Source: Bacteroidia bacterium | GTDB lineage: Bacteria; Bacteroidota; Bacteroidia; Chitinophagales; Saprospiraceae | Reading direction: 5' to 3' | Assembly (NCBI GenBank): GCA_030432855.1 | Contig: JAUILM010000335.1 | Span: 1-6,632 of the forward strand | Length of the DNA: 6,632 bases | Shown here: in pieces, positions 6,314-6,632 of the stretch | Layout: each line of letters starts with the position of its first letter | Position numbering within the stretch: the first letter of the stretch is position 1 | Made by a program: the position numbers and the translations under genes | Notes under the pieces: model-generated | What the model was told of the DNA's origin: nothing | The model's database searches: none | The model's input: only the letters and a program-made list of their open reading frames with translations

Positions 6314-6632
6314 GTGTCGAATCGATTAGTCATTATTCCCACTTACAACGAAAAGGAGAACATCGCAAAAATCATCGATGCGGTGCTCTCGTTAGATCCA
6401 CCATTTCATGTATTGATTGTTGATGATGGATCGCCAGATGGCACGGCAGATATTGTCAAAACACTTCAGAAAACACACGATCGGATTCACCTCCTGGAGC
6501 GGGAAGGCAAGCAGGGTTTAGGTACGGCATATATTGCGGGATTTAAGTATGGGTTAGAGCACGGTTATGACTTCATTTTTGAGATGGATGCCGACTTCTC
6601 ACACAATCCTCTGGACCTGGTCCGGATGCATA
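6314..6632 (+). CDS. GT2 polyprenol-monophosphate mannosyltransferase-like protein (3' end beyond right edge)
   Basis: Partial: 106 codons from GTG at 6314 to the window end. The frame opens after a TAA at 6293-6295 and contains no ATG in the N-terminal region, so GTG is the likely start; it places LVIIPTYNEKEN at the usual N-terminal position. Visible GT2 motifs are the PTYNE nucleotide-binding strand, VDDGSPDGTADIV (about residues 36-48), the KQGLGTAYIAGF segment and the metal-binding EMDADFSHNP, all characteristic of dolichyl/polyprenyl-phosphate mannose synthases (DPM1-like). Such enzymes move a sugar, usually mannose from GDP-mannose, onto a polyprenyl phosphate at the inner membrane for glycan or protein glycosylation. 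Bacterial one-domain forms have about 240-250 residues; whether a C-terminal membrane domain follows is beyond the window. The gap to the E1 gene is only 18 bp on the same strand, so co-transcription is likely without an obvious metabolic link. Confidence 0.85.
   Translation, partial: MSNRLVIIPTYNEKENIAKIIDAVLSLDPPFHVLIVDDGSPDGTADIVKTLQKTHDRIHLLEREGKQGLGTAYIAGFKYGLEHGYDFIFEMDADFSHNPLDLVRMH

Noticed and set aside
1..6632. Mobile element, CRISPR array, tRNA/rRNA or defence island
   Set aside because: No transposase or integrase, terminal repeats, spaced direct repeats, or RNA gene signatures were found; all genes are familiar metabolic or stress functions.

Overview
This window reads as ordinary chromosomal DNA of a Bacteroidota species, perhaps of the Saprospiria/Cytophagia type. 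Four things point there: TAnnTTTG-type -7 boxes (the Bacteroidota housekeeping promoter element) upstream of four genes, weak or absent Shine-Dalgarno sequences, a single-chain alpha/beta-fused 2-oxo-acid dehydrogenase E1 with the WDDG form of the thiamine-diphosphate motif, and a GH65 enzyme of the ECHNEWEITFEE type common in that phylum. The assignment below phylum level is a guess.

Layout. Positions 1-3602 are transcribed leftward (minus strand). From the right these are a secreted DUF1573 protein (3120-3602) closed by a strong intrinsic terminator, then yaaA (2231-2989), then pgmB (1395-2051) and a GH65 sugar phosphorylase (1381 to beyond the left edge). pgmB and the phosphorylase are 13 bp apart and form an operon. 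The GH65 gene has no stop codon in the window and is easy to miss. It is read continuously for 460 codons from its ATG at 1381. A 275-bp divergent region (3603-3877) carries promoters in both directions and one long-spaced inverted repeat. Rightward genes follow: an alpha/beta-fused 2-oxo-acid dehydrogenase E1 (3878-6295), then after 18 bp the start of a GT2 polyprenol-phosphate mannosyltransferase-like gene (6314 to beyond the right edge).

How the genes work together. The phosphorylase and beta-phosphoglucomutase make a two-step route: an alpha-glucoside, most likely maltose, plus phosphate gives glucose and beta-glucose 1-phosphate, which PgmB turns into glucose 6-phosphate without ATP. The E1 enzyme decarboxylates a 2-oxo acid as the first step of a PDH- or BCKDH-type complex; its E2 and E3 partners are not here. 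YaaA is an oxidative-stress protein and the DUF1573 protein is an exported beta-sandwich of unknown role. I see no mobile element, CRISPR array, RNA gene or new defence-like system. The most interesting leads are regulatory: repeated -7 boxes, a possible near-leaderless start for pgmB, a multi-stem RNA structure between yaaA and pgmB, and an inverted repeat in the divergent region.
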